Shown here piece by piece: positions 54,249 to 62,316 of a DNA stretch of 64,000 bases. The DNA is taken from the NCBI RefSeq assembly GCF_046156265.1, contig NZ_JAWDIR010000002.1, positions 127,813 to 191,812 of the forward strand, in the 5' to 3' direction. The DNA comes from CAMDHY01 sp046156265 (GTDB lineage: Bacteria > Pseudomonadota > Alphaproteobacteria > Rhizobiales > Segnochrobactraceae). The notes beneath the pieces are model-generated. The model saw only the letters and a list, made by a program, of their open reading frames with translations, had not been told where the DNA came from and did not search any database. Position 1 is the first letter of the stretch. Every line of letters starts with the position of its first letter. Both the position numbers and the translations under genes were made by a program.

Positions 54249-54818
54249 TCAGCCGCGGGAAGTCTGGCTCTCCTCGACCACCCGCGCCAGGCTCTCGATG
54301 GCGATCACCACGCAGGACTGATCGGCGACGAATCCATGCTCGATGCGGGTCAGAGAGCCCTCGTAGCGAACCGTGAAGACCGGCTGCTCCGGCGTGCAGA
54401 TCACCCCGTCGCGCACGCCGAGTTCCACAATGAGCGACTGGGATGATTGGTCGGGCGAGATCTGGCGGCGGACCGGGGTGCGGTCCACCTCCCATTGGCG
54501 GAGGTCCGCGAGCAGCGCGCGCAGCCCCTCCGTGTCGACGACGGCCTGGCAGAGCCGCAGCCTGAGCTGGGGCACGATCGGGCCGAGGGTGTCGCGCCCG
54601 AGGGCGAAGAAGTCGGCGTCGATCGCCACCTCGCAGACAAGCCCCCCGGCGCTGCCGACACCGCGCACGGTGAAGGTGGCCGCGCCGCGGCCGCTGTTCG
54701 ACGGCATCGTCCAGGCGAGACCGGCGTCGGCCGTGCCGGGGAACGGCGCGTCGGCGACGAGCGGCGTCGCCGGACCCGGGTGGCGGGGCTGACCGTCAAC
54801 CCTCGCGCTGGACGTCAT
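54249..54818 (-). CDS. Uncharacterised 189-aa protein
   Basis: I do not recognise a family. The protein has a beta-rich look (GAATFTVRGVGSAGGLVCEVAIDADFF, SLIVELGVRDGVICTPEQPVFTVRYEG) with no signal peptide or membrane segment. It starts in an ATGA overlap with the gene at 54815, so the two are translationally coupled and should act together. It lies next to the exported FG-GAP protein, convergent with it, and no functional inference is drawn. Confidence 0.6.
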   Translation of the reverse strand: MTSSARVDGQPRHPGPATPLVADAPFPGTADAGLAWTMPSNSGRGAATFTVRGVGSAGGLVCEVAIDADFFALGRDTLGPIVPQLRLRLCQAVVDTEGLRALLADLRQWEVDRTPVRRQISPDQSSQSLIVELGVRDGVICTPEQPVFTVRYEGSLTRIEHGFVADQSCVVIAIESLARVVEESQTSRG

Positions 54819-55537
54819 GGCAGTTTCGCAACCGCGAGCTCGATCAGCCAGGCCCCCTCTCCGGAGGCGGGACCCTGGCGCGACGCCGCGTCAACGGCGG
54901 CGAGCAGTTGCGCCCACGTCTCCTGGCTATGCGCCCACGTCGCGACGGTCCGGCGCGCTGCCTCGTCGACGTCGCGCCACGTTCCGTCGGCAACGAGGCC
55001 GTCCTTCACCTTCGTCTCGTCGACGAACACCGCCAGCTGTAGCGCCGCATTCACTGTCGGCGACGCCCGCCAGGCGGCTAGTGACGGGGACGGATCGAGG
55101 CCAAGGCGGCAGAGGCCAAGGAGCCACTCACTGGCCTCTCGCTCCTCGTCCGTGTCCATCTCGATCGCCCGCCGGAACACCGCCTCGATCGCCTCCCGCT
55201 CCTTGCGGGGCCAGGATCGCCATCCGGCCATCTCGAGCTTGCCGGCGATCACCCCAGCCTCAAAGCCCATGTCCGGCCGGCCGAGGACAGCGAGCTCGAG
55301 GATGCGCGGCAGGAAGTGGCGGTAATCCTCCGACTCGCCGACCGTGCTGATGGCGGAGGTTGCGAACTCGCTGAGCTGGTCGTGCGTCAGCCGCCGCAGG
55401 GGCGCCGAGGTGATGTCGCGCAGGATGGAGTCGGCGTCGCGTAGTGGCGAGACGTGCAGGCTGCGCGGTTTCGGCACGGAGGCGAACACCGAATAGGCGA
55501 AGAGCAGGTCGGCCGTGGGGAGCGGAGGCGTCGGCAT
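54815..55537 (-). CDS. Uncharacterised 240-aa helical protein
   Basis: The protein is mainly helical with a conserved-looking SEDYRHFLPRILELAVLGRPDM block (about 78-98), LEMAGWRSWPRKEREAIEAVFRRA, and Trp-rich C-terminal helices (TWAHSQETWAQLLAAVD). Similar DYRxFLPRxLEL patterns occur in uncharacterised proteins, some in toxin-immunity contexts, but that is only a recollection of pattern, not an assignment. The start ATG at 55537 is chosen because the upstream frame is poor. It is coupled by ATGA to the 189-aa gene downstream. Confidence 0.6.
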   Translation of the reverse strand: MPTPPLPTADLLFAYSVFASVPKPRSLHVSPLRDADSILRDITSAPLRRLTHDQLSEFATSAISTVGESEDYRHFLPRILELAVLGRPDMGFEAGVIAGKLEMAGWRSWPRKEREAIEAVFRRAIEMDTDEEREASEWLLGLCRLGLDPSPSLAAWRASPTVNAALQLAVFVDETKVKDGLVADGTWRDVDEAARRTVATWAHSQETWAQLLAAVDAASRQGPASGEGAWLIELAVAKLP

Positions 55538-55670
55538 GGTGGCGTCAGTCGCTGCGCACGGACGGGAAATCCGGGCGTGAATTGCGGGGCCTCCCGCCAT
55601 AGCATGGCCGGGTTGCGCGCTGCCATCGCAGCGTGTGCAAGGTCGATTCCGTGCGGTGAGAGAAACAGTG

Positions 55671-56576
55671 GTGGCGACAGACAACGCGGACCCGGCGGTG
55701 GCTGGCACGGCGGAGGCCGACGGTGCCGGCGCTCTCGTCGGACGTGCTGCCCGCGAAACGTCGGGCGTCGCCCCCACCACCCCCGCCACCCTCGCGCGCG
55801 AGCTTCGTGCCCTCGGCCTTTCGGCCGGCGACGTCGTCATGGTGCACGCGTCGCTGAAGGCGATCGGGCCGGTGGTCGGCGGGGCGGAGGCGGTGGTGGC
55901 GGCGCTCCTCGACAGCGTCGTACCCGGCGGCACGCTGATGGGCTACGCATCGTGGGATCGCTCGCCCTACGAGGAGACGCTGAACGGCGTGAGGCTGCCC
56001 GCCGCCGTGCAGGAGGCCTGGCCGGCCTTCGACCCGGCCACCGCGGGCGTCTGGCGCGGCTTCGGGCTGCTCAACGCCTTCCTCTGCGCCGCGCCCGGCG
56101 CCGTGCGCAGCGCCCATCCGGACGCCTCGATGGTGGCGGTCGGGGCGCGGGCGGGGGCGCTGATCGGCGAGCACCGGCTCGGCCAGGCGTTCGGGCCGGG
56201 CTCCCCCCTCGAGCGCCTCGTTGAGATGGGCGGCAAGGTGCTGCTCCTCGGCGCCCCGCTCGATGCCGTCACGGTGCTGCACTACGCCGAGGCGATCGCG
56301 GACATTCCGGGAAAGCGCCGCGTCACCTACGAGATGCCGATGCTGGACGAGGCCGGCGCCAAGGTCTGGCGGCGGACAGAGGAGTTCGACTCGAACGGCA
56401 TCCTCGCCTGCTTCGCCGAAGCGGGCGCGATGGACGCCGTCGAGACCATCGCCCACCTCTATGTCGGCGAGGGCCGCGGCCGCAGCGGTCGGGTCGGCCG
56501 GGCCGCGTGCCACCTGTTCGACGCGGGCGACATCGTCGTCTACGGCAAGGACTGGCTGGAGCGGAATTTCGGGTGA
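55671..56576 (+). CDS. AAC(3)-family acetyltransferase-like protein
   Basis: This protein of about 301 residues has the fold of aminoglycoside N(3)-acetyltransferases (antibiotic NAT family): VMVHASLKAIGPVVGGAEAVVAALLDSVVPGGTLMGYASWD near the N-terminus, SAHPDASMVAVGARA, GPGSPLERLVEMGGKVLLLGA and the late acetyl-CoA-binding His in LDAVTVLHYAE. Many chromosomal members do not confer resistance and act on other amines. The start is uncertain among GTG codons at 55635, 55668 and 55671; the last is used. It is divergent from the 54815 gene. Confidence 0.82.
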   Translation: MATDNADPAVAGTAEADGAGALVGRAARETSGVAPTTPATLARELRALGLSAGDVVMVHASLKAIGPVVGGAEAVVAALLDSVVPGGTLMGYASWDRSPYEETLNGVRLPAAVQEAWPAFDPATAGVWRGFGLLNAFLCAAPGAVRSAHPDASMVAVGARAGALIGEHRLGQAFGPGSPLERLVEMGGKVLLLGAPLDAVTVLHYAEAIADIPGKRRVTYEMPMLDEAGAKVWRRTEEFDSNGILACFAEAGAMDAVETIAHLYVGEGRGRSGRVGRAACHLFDAGDIVVYGKDWLERNFG

Positions 56577-56660
56577 GGAACGGACGGCGCCGGTCCTGCC
56601 AAGGAGCGGCGCCGTCGATGCAGGGCGGGCGAGCGTGGCGGAGCGTAGGCCCGTCCCCCC

Positions 56661-57092
56661 TCACTGCTTCGTCGTCGTGCCCGTCAAGGTGCAGACCGCC
56701 TGCTGGATGGGGCCGTTCGCGATGACGCCGAAGAAGAACGAGTCGTCGGGACCGAGGACGATCTGGGTCGGCCCGCCGACGACGGCGTTCTCGACTGTGC
56801 CCACGAGCGTGCGGGACTGCACGGGCAGGATCGCGAGCGTGACCTGGCTCCCCGGGACGTCGGTCGCGGCCCCGAACGCGACGGAGGCCTCGTTCGCGAA
56901 GCTGAGGCACGAGATGTGGGTGATCACCGTCTGCTTGTTCTTGCGGCCCTTGATCGTCGCCGAGCACGCGGTGCCCTCGCACGCCATGCCTTTGCTGATC
57001 GACAGGTACTGCTCGCCCTCGGCGAGGGCGGGAGCGGTGGCGAGGATGGCGAGCACGGCAGCGGCAGCGGTCGAACGGATCAACGGCTTCAT
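56661..57092 (-). CDS. Secreted small protein of a duplicated family (143 aa)
   Basis: A signal peptide (1-24, AAAAVLAILATAPALAEG) leads a mature domain of about 119 residues with four cysteines (ACEGTAC, ISCLSF, AVCTLTG) that probably form disulfide bonds. Strands such as SVAFGAATDVPGSQVTLAILPVQSRTLVGT and PTQIVLGPDDSFFFGVI imply a beta-sandwich. Start ATG at 57092 follows AGAGGGGATC. The next gene on this strand (57234) is a clear paralogue. The function is unknown; the export signal points to a periplasmic or extracellular role. Confidence 0.75.
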   Translation of the reverse strand: MKPLIRSTAAAAVLAILATAPALAEGEQYLSISKGMACEGTACSATIKGRKNKQTVITHISCLSFANEASVAFGAATDVPGSQVTLAILPVQSRTLVGTVENAVVGGPTQIVLGPDDSFFFGVIANGPIQQAVCTLTGTTTKQ

Positions 57093-57233
57093 GGGAGATC
57101 CCCTCTGCGAGCGAGATCTCCAGAGTAATCGAGGTGCGGGCGTCCGGAAGCGCCACACGCGATCACATTCGCGCGCACCCTGCCGTTGTGCGGCGGCGTC
57201 GCGGCGCCGCCGGTCGCAGGCGGCGAAGGCGGC

Positions 57234-57647
57234 TCAGAGCTTCGTCGTCGTCCCGGTCAGAGAACAGACGGCCTGGTCGATCGAACTGGTCGCCAGCACG
57301 CCGACGAAGAAGGATTCGTCCGGGCCGATGACGACCTGCGTCGGGCCGCCGAGGACACCATATTCGAAGGTGCCGGCGAGCGTGCGCGACTGCACCGGCA
57401 AGAGCGCCAGGGCAACCGAACTGGTCTTGTCCTCGGTGGCCGCGCCATAGGAGATCTGGGCGTTGTCGACGGTGGTGACGCAGGTGATCTGGGTGATCAG
57501 CTTCTGCTTCTTGGCGCGCCCGTTGATCGTTGCCCCGCAGATGCTGCCGTCGCAGTTGAGCGCCTTGCTGATCGACAGGTATCCCCGGGACCGGCCCTTA
57601 TGCTGCAACTGGCACCTGTGCCGCGCCGAGTCGAGAGGCGCCCTCAC
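57234..57647 (-). pseudogene. Paralogue of the 56661 protein lacking its signal peptide
   Basis: From residue 23 (YLSISKALNCDGSICGATINGR) to the end (SLTGTTTKL) this frame matches the mature domain of the protein at 56661 almost position by position, including the cysteines and LPVQSRTLAGT. Its first 22 codons (from GTG 57647) are arginine-rich and unrelated, so the signal peptide and its promoter are missing and the homology starts abruptly near 57581. It sits 15 nt after the stop of the sugar-acid kinase on the same strand, so it might still be translated in the cytoplasm, but a truncated tandem duplicate is the simplest reading. Confidence 0.7.
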
Positions 57648-57662
57648 ACGTCTCGCGACAGT

Positions 57663-59027
57663 CTAGCCCTCCGCCAGCGCCCGCGCGAACATGTCGACCG
57701 GGCCGAGCTTGCCGGATTTCAGGTGGAGCGAGATCGGGGTCGGGCCGGTGGAGACGGCACGCGACAGGCCGGGGGCCTCGAAGGAGCCGACCTCGAGCGC
57801 GCGCACGCCCAGCGCATCGAGCACCGCGCCGGAGGTCTCCCCGCCGGCGATGACGAAGCGGGTGACGCCGGCCTGCGCCAGCCCCGCGGCGATGCGGCCG
57901 AGCGCCTGCTCGATCGCCGCGGCGGTGCGCTTCACCCCGGCGCGAGCCTGAACCGCCGCGACGGCGGCGGGATCGGCGGTGGTGGCCACCGCAACCGGGC
58001 CGGACGGCAGCACGGCGATCGCGGCGGCCAGCGCCGCGTCGGTGGCGGCCGCCGCCTGCGCCGGGTCGACCAGCGCCGCGGCCTCCAGGTGGATGACCGG
58101 GCGGCCGGTCTCGGCGAAGGCGGCGAGCTGGGCGGCGGTGCGCTCGGCGCAGCTGCCGGCGATCACCGCGGCCCGGCCTTCCACGCGCGGCAGCGGCGCC
58201 GGCGGGGCGAAGCCCGCGAGGTCGCCACGGGCGCGCCAGAGGTCGGGGTAGTAGACCGCGACCGATGAGCCACCGGTCATCAGCCGCCAGTCGACGCTGG
58301 CCGCGGCGAGGCAGGCGAGGTCCGCCTCGTCGACGGCATCGGAGATGGCGTAGCGGACGCCGGCCGCCGTCAGCGCCGCGACCTTCGCCGCCACCGCCTC
58401 GGGGCCGGCGGCAAGGACCTGGTGGCGGATGAGGCCGACGGTCTCCGCCGTCTGGGCGGCGAGCACGCGCACGAGGTCGGGCTCGCGCATCGGCGTCAGC
58501 GGATCGTGGCGCTTCGGCGAGCGCGAGATCAGTTGGTCGATGGCGAACAGGTGGCCGGCGTAGACGGTGCGGTCGACCTCCGGGAAGGCCGGGCAGAAGG
58601 CGGTGAACGGGGCGCCGGTCGCTGCCATCAGCACATCGGCGATCGGCCCGATGTTGCCGCGCGGCGTCGAATCGAAGGTCGCGCAGTATTTCTGGAAGAT
58701 CTGCCGGGGGCTGCGCGGCGCCAGCACGGCGAGGGCGCGGCGGACGGCGGCCACCGCCGACGCCTTCGGCGCGACGCGCACCTTGAGGCCGATGACGGTG
58801 GCCGGCGCGTCGCCGATGTCGGCCGTGGTGCCCCGCGCGGTCAGCAGACGGGCGGCGACGCCGCCGCGCACCATCAGCGAGGCGAGCTCGATGCCGCCGG
58901 TGAGATCGTCGGCGACGCCGGCGAAGAGGAGCGTCGGCAAGGCCGCGCCGGCATCGGAGGAGGGTGCGGCGCCGGCGCCGGGGCGGGCGCGGCCGGGTGC
59001 TGCGGAAGCGGTGGGACGGCTTGTCAT
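57663..59027 (-). CDS. otnK: Four-carbon acid sugar kinase family protein (3-oxo-tetronate kinase-like)
   Basis: This 454-residue enzyme has the N-terminal domain FAGVADDLTGGIELASLMVRGG and KYCATFDSTPRGNIGPIAD, and a C-terminal nucleotide-binding domain with VIAGSCAERTAAQLAAF, FVIAGGETSGAVLDALG and PISLHLKSGKLG. The family phosphorylates C4 sugar acids such as 3-oxo-tetronate, making the substrate of an OtnC-type aldolase. The start at 59027 has no Shine-Dalgarno, and a regulator motif ends nine bases before it, so translation may be leaderless. The start was chosen as the first ATG after that motif. Confidence 0.87.
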   Translation of the reverse strand: MTSRPTASAAPGRARPGAGAAPSSDAGAALPTLLFAGVADDLTGGIELASLMVRGGVAARLLTARGTTADIGDAPATVIGLKVRVAPKASAVAAVRRALAVLAPRSPRQIFQKYCATFDSTPRGNIGPIADVLMAATGAPFTAFCPAFPEVDRTVYAGHLFAIDQLISRSPKRHDPLTPMREPDLVRVLAAQTAETVGLIRHQVLAAGPEAVAAKVAALTAAGVRYAISDAVDEADLACLAAASVDWRLMTGGSSVAVYYPDLWRARGDLAGFAPPAPLPRVEGRAAVIAGSCAERTAAQLAAFAETGRPVIHLEAAALVDPAQAAAATDAALAAAIAVLPSGPVAVATTADPAAVAAVQARAGVKRTAAAIEQALGRIAAGLAQAGVTRFVIAGGETSGAVLDALGVRALEVGSFEAPGLSRAVSTGPTPISLHLKSGKLGPVDMFARALAEG

Positions 59028-59035
59028 GATGAAAT

Positions 59036-59050
59036 GATACAGGATATATC
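59036..59050. promoter_or_regulatory. Shared 15-bp regulator motif (copy 1) before the sugar-acid kinase
   Basis: GATACAGGATATATC on the plus strand is identical to the reverse complement of 61308-61322. Read along the kinase gene it is GATATATCCTGTATC, lying 9-23 bases upstream of the start, where the -10 and start of transcription would be. It is therefore likely both a promoter element and an operator for the GntR regulator encoded at 60413. Confidence 0.65.
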
Positions 59051-59183
59051 TTGTTGCGACAGCCGGCGGGCGGCCCTGGTCGACACAAGGTGCCCCGGTT
59101 TGCGGCCGCCGGCAATCCGGTGCGCCGGAGAGAGCCGCAGCACCGGCACGCCGGCGCCGGCCGCGAGGGAGGGAGCGTCCGCC

Positions 59184-60416
59184 ATGAACCAGCCATTCGC
59201 CACGCAGGATGCGCAGCTTCGGGCCCGCGCCGGCCGCGTCATTCCCGGCGGCCTCTGGGGCCACCAGAACGCCGCCCGGCTGCCGGCCGGCTATCCGCAG
59301 TATTTCTCGCACGGTCAGGGCTGCCGGATCTGGGACGTCGACGGCCGCGAGTACATCGACTTCATGGGCGGCTGGGGTCCGGTGGTGCTCGGCTGGCACG
59401 ACCCGGAGGTCGACGCGGCGGCGGCGAAGCAGGCCGCGCTCGGCGACTGCCTGAACGGCCCGAGCGAGCGCCTCGTCGAGCTCGCCGAGCTCGTCGTCGA
59501 CACCATCCCGCACGCCGACTGGGCGATGTTCTCGAAGAACGGCACCGACGCCTCGACGCAGTGCGTGATGATCGCCCGCTCCGGCACCGGCCGGCGCAAG
59601 ATCCTCGTCGGCACCGGCGCCTATCACGGCGCCGCCCCGTGGTGCACGCCCTGGCCGGGCGGCACTACGGCGGAAGATCGCGCCCACCAGATCTTCTTCG
59701 AGTGGAACAACATCGAGAGTCTCGAGCGCGCCGTCACCGAAGCCGGCGACGACCTCGCGGCGATCCTCCTCTCCGCCTTCAAGTACGACCTCGGCAAGGA
59801 CCACGTCATGCCGACGGTGGAGTTCGCCAGGGCGTGCCGGGCCGCCGCCGACCGCACAGGTGCCGCGCTGATCGTCGACGACGTGCGCGCCGGCTTCCGC
59901 ATCGACATCGGCGGCACCTGGGAGGCGGTCGGCGTGCAGCCCGACCTCTCCGCCTGGTCGAAGGCGATCGCCAACGGCCATGCGCTGGGCGCCGTCACCG
60001 GCAACGACCGCTTCCGCGAGGGGGCGACCAAGGTCTTCACCACCGGCTCGTTCTGGACCGCCGGCGTGGCGATGGCGGCGGCGATCGCCACCATCGGGAA
60101 ACTGAAGCGCGACGACGGCGTCGGCCACATGAAGGCGATGGGCGAGCGTTTCCGCGCCGGCCTCGACGCCCAGGCGAAGGCGCACGGCCTGCCGATCCGC
60201 CAGTCGGGCCCGGCGCAGATGCCGGTGGTGCTGTTCGACGACGATGCCGACCGCCGCATCGGCAACGCCTTCTGCCTCGAGGCGCTGCAGCGCGGCGTCT
60301 ACCTGCATCCGACCCACACGATGTTCCTGTCGGTGGCGCACACGCCGGCCGACATCGACGCCGCGCTCGACCGGACCGACGCGGCGATGGCCGCGGTGAA
60401 GAAGGCGGTGGCGTGA
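59184..60416 (+). CDS. Class III aminotransferase
   Basis: This 410-residue PLP enzyme resembles glutamate-1-semialdehyde mutase-type and other class III transaminases: GCRIWDVDGREYIDFMGGWGPVVLG, MFSKNGTDASTQCVMIAR, VDDVRAGFRID and the Schiff-base lysine in LSAWSKAIANGHALGAVTG. Start ATG follows GAGGGAGGGAGC. It is divergent from the kinase across the operator at 59036, and its stop overlaps the GntR gene (GTGA), so they form an operon. The substrate is unknown; amine-containing sugar acids or omega-amino acids are plausible. Confidence 0.9.
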   Translation: MNQPFATQDAQLRARAGRVIPGGLWGHQNAARLPAGYPQYFSHGQGCRIWDVDGREYIDFMGGWGPVVLGWHDPEVDAAAAKQAALGDCLNGPSERLVELAELVVDTIPHADWAMFSKNGTDASTQCVMIARSGTGRRKILVGTGAYHGAAPWCTPWPGGTTAEDRAHQIFFEWNNIESLERAVTEAGDDLAAILLSAFKYDLGKDHVMPTVEFARACRAAADRTGAALIVDDVRAGFRIDIGGTWEAVGVQPDLSAWSKAIANGHALGAVTGNDRFREGATKVFTTGSFWTAGVAMAAAIATIGKLKRDDGVGHMKAMGERFRAGLDAQAKAHGLPIRQSGPAQMPVVLFDDDADRRIGNAFCLEALQRGVYLHPTHTMFLSVAHTPADIDAALDRTDAAMAAVKKAVA

Positions 60417-61210
60417 TCGCCGCGCCCCTCGACACGGGCGAGGCGGGACGTGCCATGATCGCCCCGGCGCCGGACGACCCCGTCGCCGGCTCCGCGGAGA
60501 GGGTGGCGATGATGGCGAAGGCGGCGGCGCGGTTCGCGCCGATCGAGTCCCAGAGCCTGTCGGACCGGGTCTACCGGCAGCTGCGCGAGAAGCTGATGCG
60601 CGGGCTGCTGAAGCCCGACGAGCGGCTGCGCCTGCGCGAGGTGGCCCTCGCCCTCGGCACCAGCGAGACGCCGGTGCGCGAGGCGGTGTTCCAGCTCGTC
60701 CGCGACGGCGCGCTGGAGCTCAAGCCCCACCACTACATCCGCGTCCGCCGCCTGACGGTGGCGCAGTATCTCGAAATCCGCGACATCCGCCTGCTGCTCG
60801 AGCCGCTCGCCGCCGAGCGGGCGCTCGACCATGTCGACGCGGCGGCGATCGAGGAACTGGCCGCTGCCCACGCCCGCCTCGTCGCGGCGGAGGCGGCGAA
60901 GGAATACGAGCCGGCGATCCGCGCCAACTTCGAATTCCACTTCGGCCTCTACTGGCGCTCCGGGATGCCGGCGCTGATCGAGCTTCTGGAAAACCTGTGG
61001 ATGCGGGTCGGCCCGATGCTGAACCTGCTCTATCCGCACGGCCACCCGCAGTACGCGGTGCGCCACCAGCACGAGAACATTCTCGACGCGCTTCGCCGGC
61101 GCGACCGCGTCGGGCTGACGGCAGCGATCCGCGACGACCTCCTCGAGGGCGGCCGCAACTTCCTGCGCCACATCGAGGCGCTGGAGGCCGAGGGCTGGCG
61201 CGACGAATAG
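60413..61210 (+). CDS. GntR-family (FCD domain) transcriptional regulator
   Basis: This 265-residue regulator has a winged helix-turn-helix (about 48-120, QSLSDRVYRQLREKLMRGLLKPDERL... LGTSETPVREAVFQLVRDGALEL) and a C-terminal FCD effector domain (about 130-255) with a DIRLLLEPLAAERAL helix and FEFHFGLYWRSG metal-site region. The GTG start overlaps the aminotransferase stop; ATG at 60455 is an alternative. Position within the transketolase and sugar-acid kinase locus and three shared motif copies (51099, 59036, 61308) make it the likely controller. Confidence 0.9.
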   Translation: MIAAPLDTGEAGRAMIAPAPDDPVAGSAERVAMMAKAAARFAPIESQSLSDRVYRQLREKLMRGLLKPDERLRLREVALALGTSETPVREAVFQLVRDGALELKPHHYIRVRRLTVAQYLEIRDIRLLLEPLAAERALDHVDAAAIEELAAAHARLVAAEAAKEYEPAIRANFEFHFGLYWRSGMPALIELLENLWMRVGPMLNLLYPHGHPQYAVRHQHENILDALRRRDRVGLTAAIRDDLLEGGRNFLRHIEALEAEGWRDE

Positions 61211-61280
61211 CGAGCACCGTCCGGCGCCCGGCGCCGGCGGATTTCAGACGCAAGCGAGCAACGGGGCCCTGGCGGCAATG

Positions 61281-61322
61281 TTGACACCGGCGATCACGAG
61301 CGCGTTAGATATATCCTGTATC
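61281..61322 (+). promoter_or_regulatory. Promoter with regulator motif (copy 2) before the transketolase genes
   Basis: A perfect TTGACA (61281-61286) is followed, at 17-19 bp, by the AT-rich GTTAGATATAT region that overlaps the motif GATATATCCTGTATC (61308-61322). The arrangement fits a promoter repressed by a protein sitting on its -10. It lies 99 nt before the transketolase start. Confidence 0.65.
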
Positions 61323-61420
61323 GGGCGACGCCCTGGTCGGTCCGCCACCCCCCGGGGTCGGCGTGCCGGTTCCGCGGCAGCGAGCATTCCCACCCGTTCC
61401 ATCCGCAACGGAGGCCGCTC

Positions 61421-62314
61421 ATGACGGCGACGGCAGGCTCCGCAGGGGCGCACCGACCCGGCCGGAACGTCGATCTCGACCATCTCGTCGACCGGGCGAA
61501 GTTCGTCCGCCTCGAGACGGTGCGGCTGACGAAGATCGCCGGCGCCGGCCATTATTCGAGCACGTTCTCGGCGGCCGAGCTGTTCTCCGCCCTCTACTAC
61601 GCGCACCTGCGCATCGACCCGTCCCGACCGGACTGGCCGGACCGCGACCGCTTCATCCTGTCGAAGGGCCACGCCGCCATCGGCCTCTACCCGGTGCTGG
61701 GCGACCTCGGCTTCTTCGACCCGGCGCTGCTCGACAACTACACCCGCTTCGGCAGCCCGTTCGGCGACCATCCGGACATGAAGAAGGTGCCCGGCATCGA
61801 CTTCTCCTCCGGCTCCCTTGGCCACGGCCTGTCGATCGGCGTCGGCATGGCGCTCGCCGGCCGCATGCAGAACCGCAGCTACCGCGTCTACTGCATGCTC
61901 GGCGACGGCGAACTCAACGAGGGCCAGATCTGGGAGGCGGTGATGTCGGCCGCCCACTTCAAGCTGCAGGGCCTGGTCGCCATCATCGACCGCAACCAGC
62001 TCTGCATCGACGGCCCCGTCGACCAGATCATGGGCGTCGAGCCGCTGGTCGACCGCTTCGAGAGCTTCGGCTGGGCGGTGCAGCGCATCGACGGCCACGA
62101 CATTCCCGCCGTGCTGGGTGCACTCGATGCCCTGCAGCCGGCGGGTCTCGGCAAGCCGCAGGTGATCATCGCCGACACCGTCAAGGGACGCGGCATCGGC
62201 CACATGGAAATGAAGCTCAACTGGCACGTCGGCAACTTGGTCGGCCAGGACTACGAGGACGCCATCACCGAGCTTCAGGCCGGCCTGAAGCCCTACGTGC
62301 CGGTGGAGGCATGA
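61421..62314 (+). CDS. Transketolase, N-terminal (TPP-binding) subunit
   Basis: This 297-residue subunit has GHYSSTFSAAELFSALYYAHLRID, the thiamine-diphosphate/Mg motif MLGDGELNEGQIWEAVMSAAHF and LGHGLSIGVGMALAGRMQ. It corresponds to the first half of transketolase; the second half is encoded by the next gene. Together they transfer two-carbon units between sugars. It starts after the GntR-controlled promoter and the stop lies 3 nt before the next start. Split transketolases of this kind are often in catabolic loci and may act on special sugars. Confidence 0.93.
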   Translation: MTATAGSAGAHRPGRNVDLDHLVDRAKFVRLETVRLTKIAGAGHYSSTFSAAELFSALYYAHLRIDPSRPDWPDRDRFILSKGHAAIGLYPVLGDLGFFDPALLDNYTRFGSPFGDHPDMKKVPGIDFSSGSLGHGLSIGVGMALAGRMQNRSYRVYCMLGDGELNEGQIWEAVMSAAHFKLQGLVAIIDRNQLCIDGPVDQIMGVEPLVDRFESFGWAVQRIDGHDIPAVLGALDALQPAGLGKPQVIIADTVKGRGIGHMEMKLNWHVGNLVGQDYEDAITELQAGLKPYVPVEA

Positions 62315-62316
62315 CC

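Noticed and set aside
55671..56576. Aminoglycoside resistance gene
   Set aside because: The fold matches AAC(3), but many chromosomal members act elsewhere; sequence alone cannot show resistance and no mobile-element context is present.
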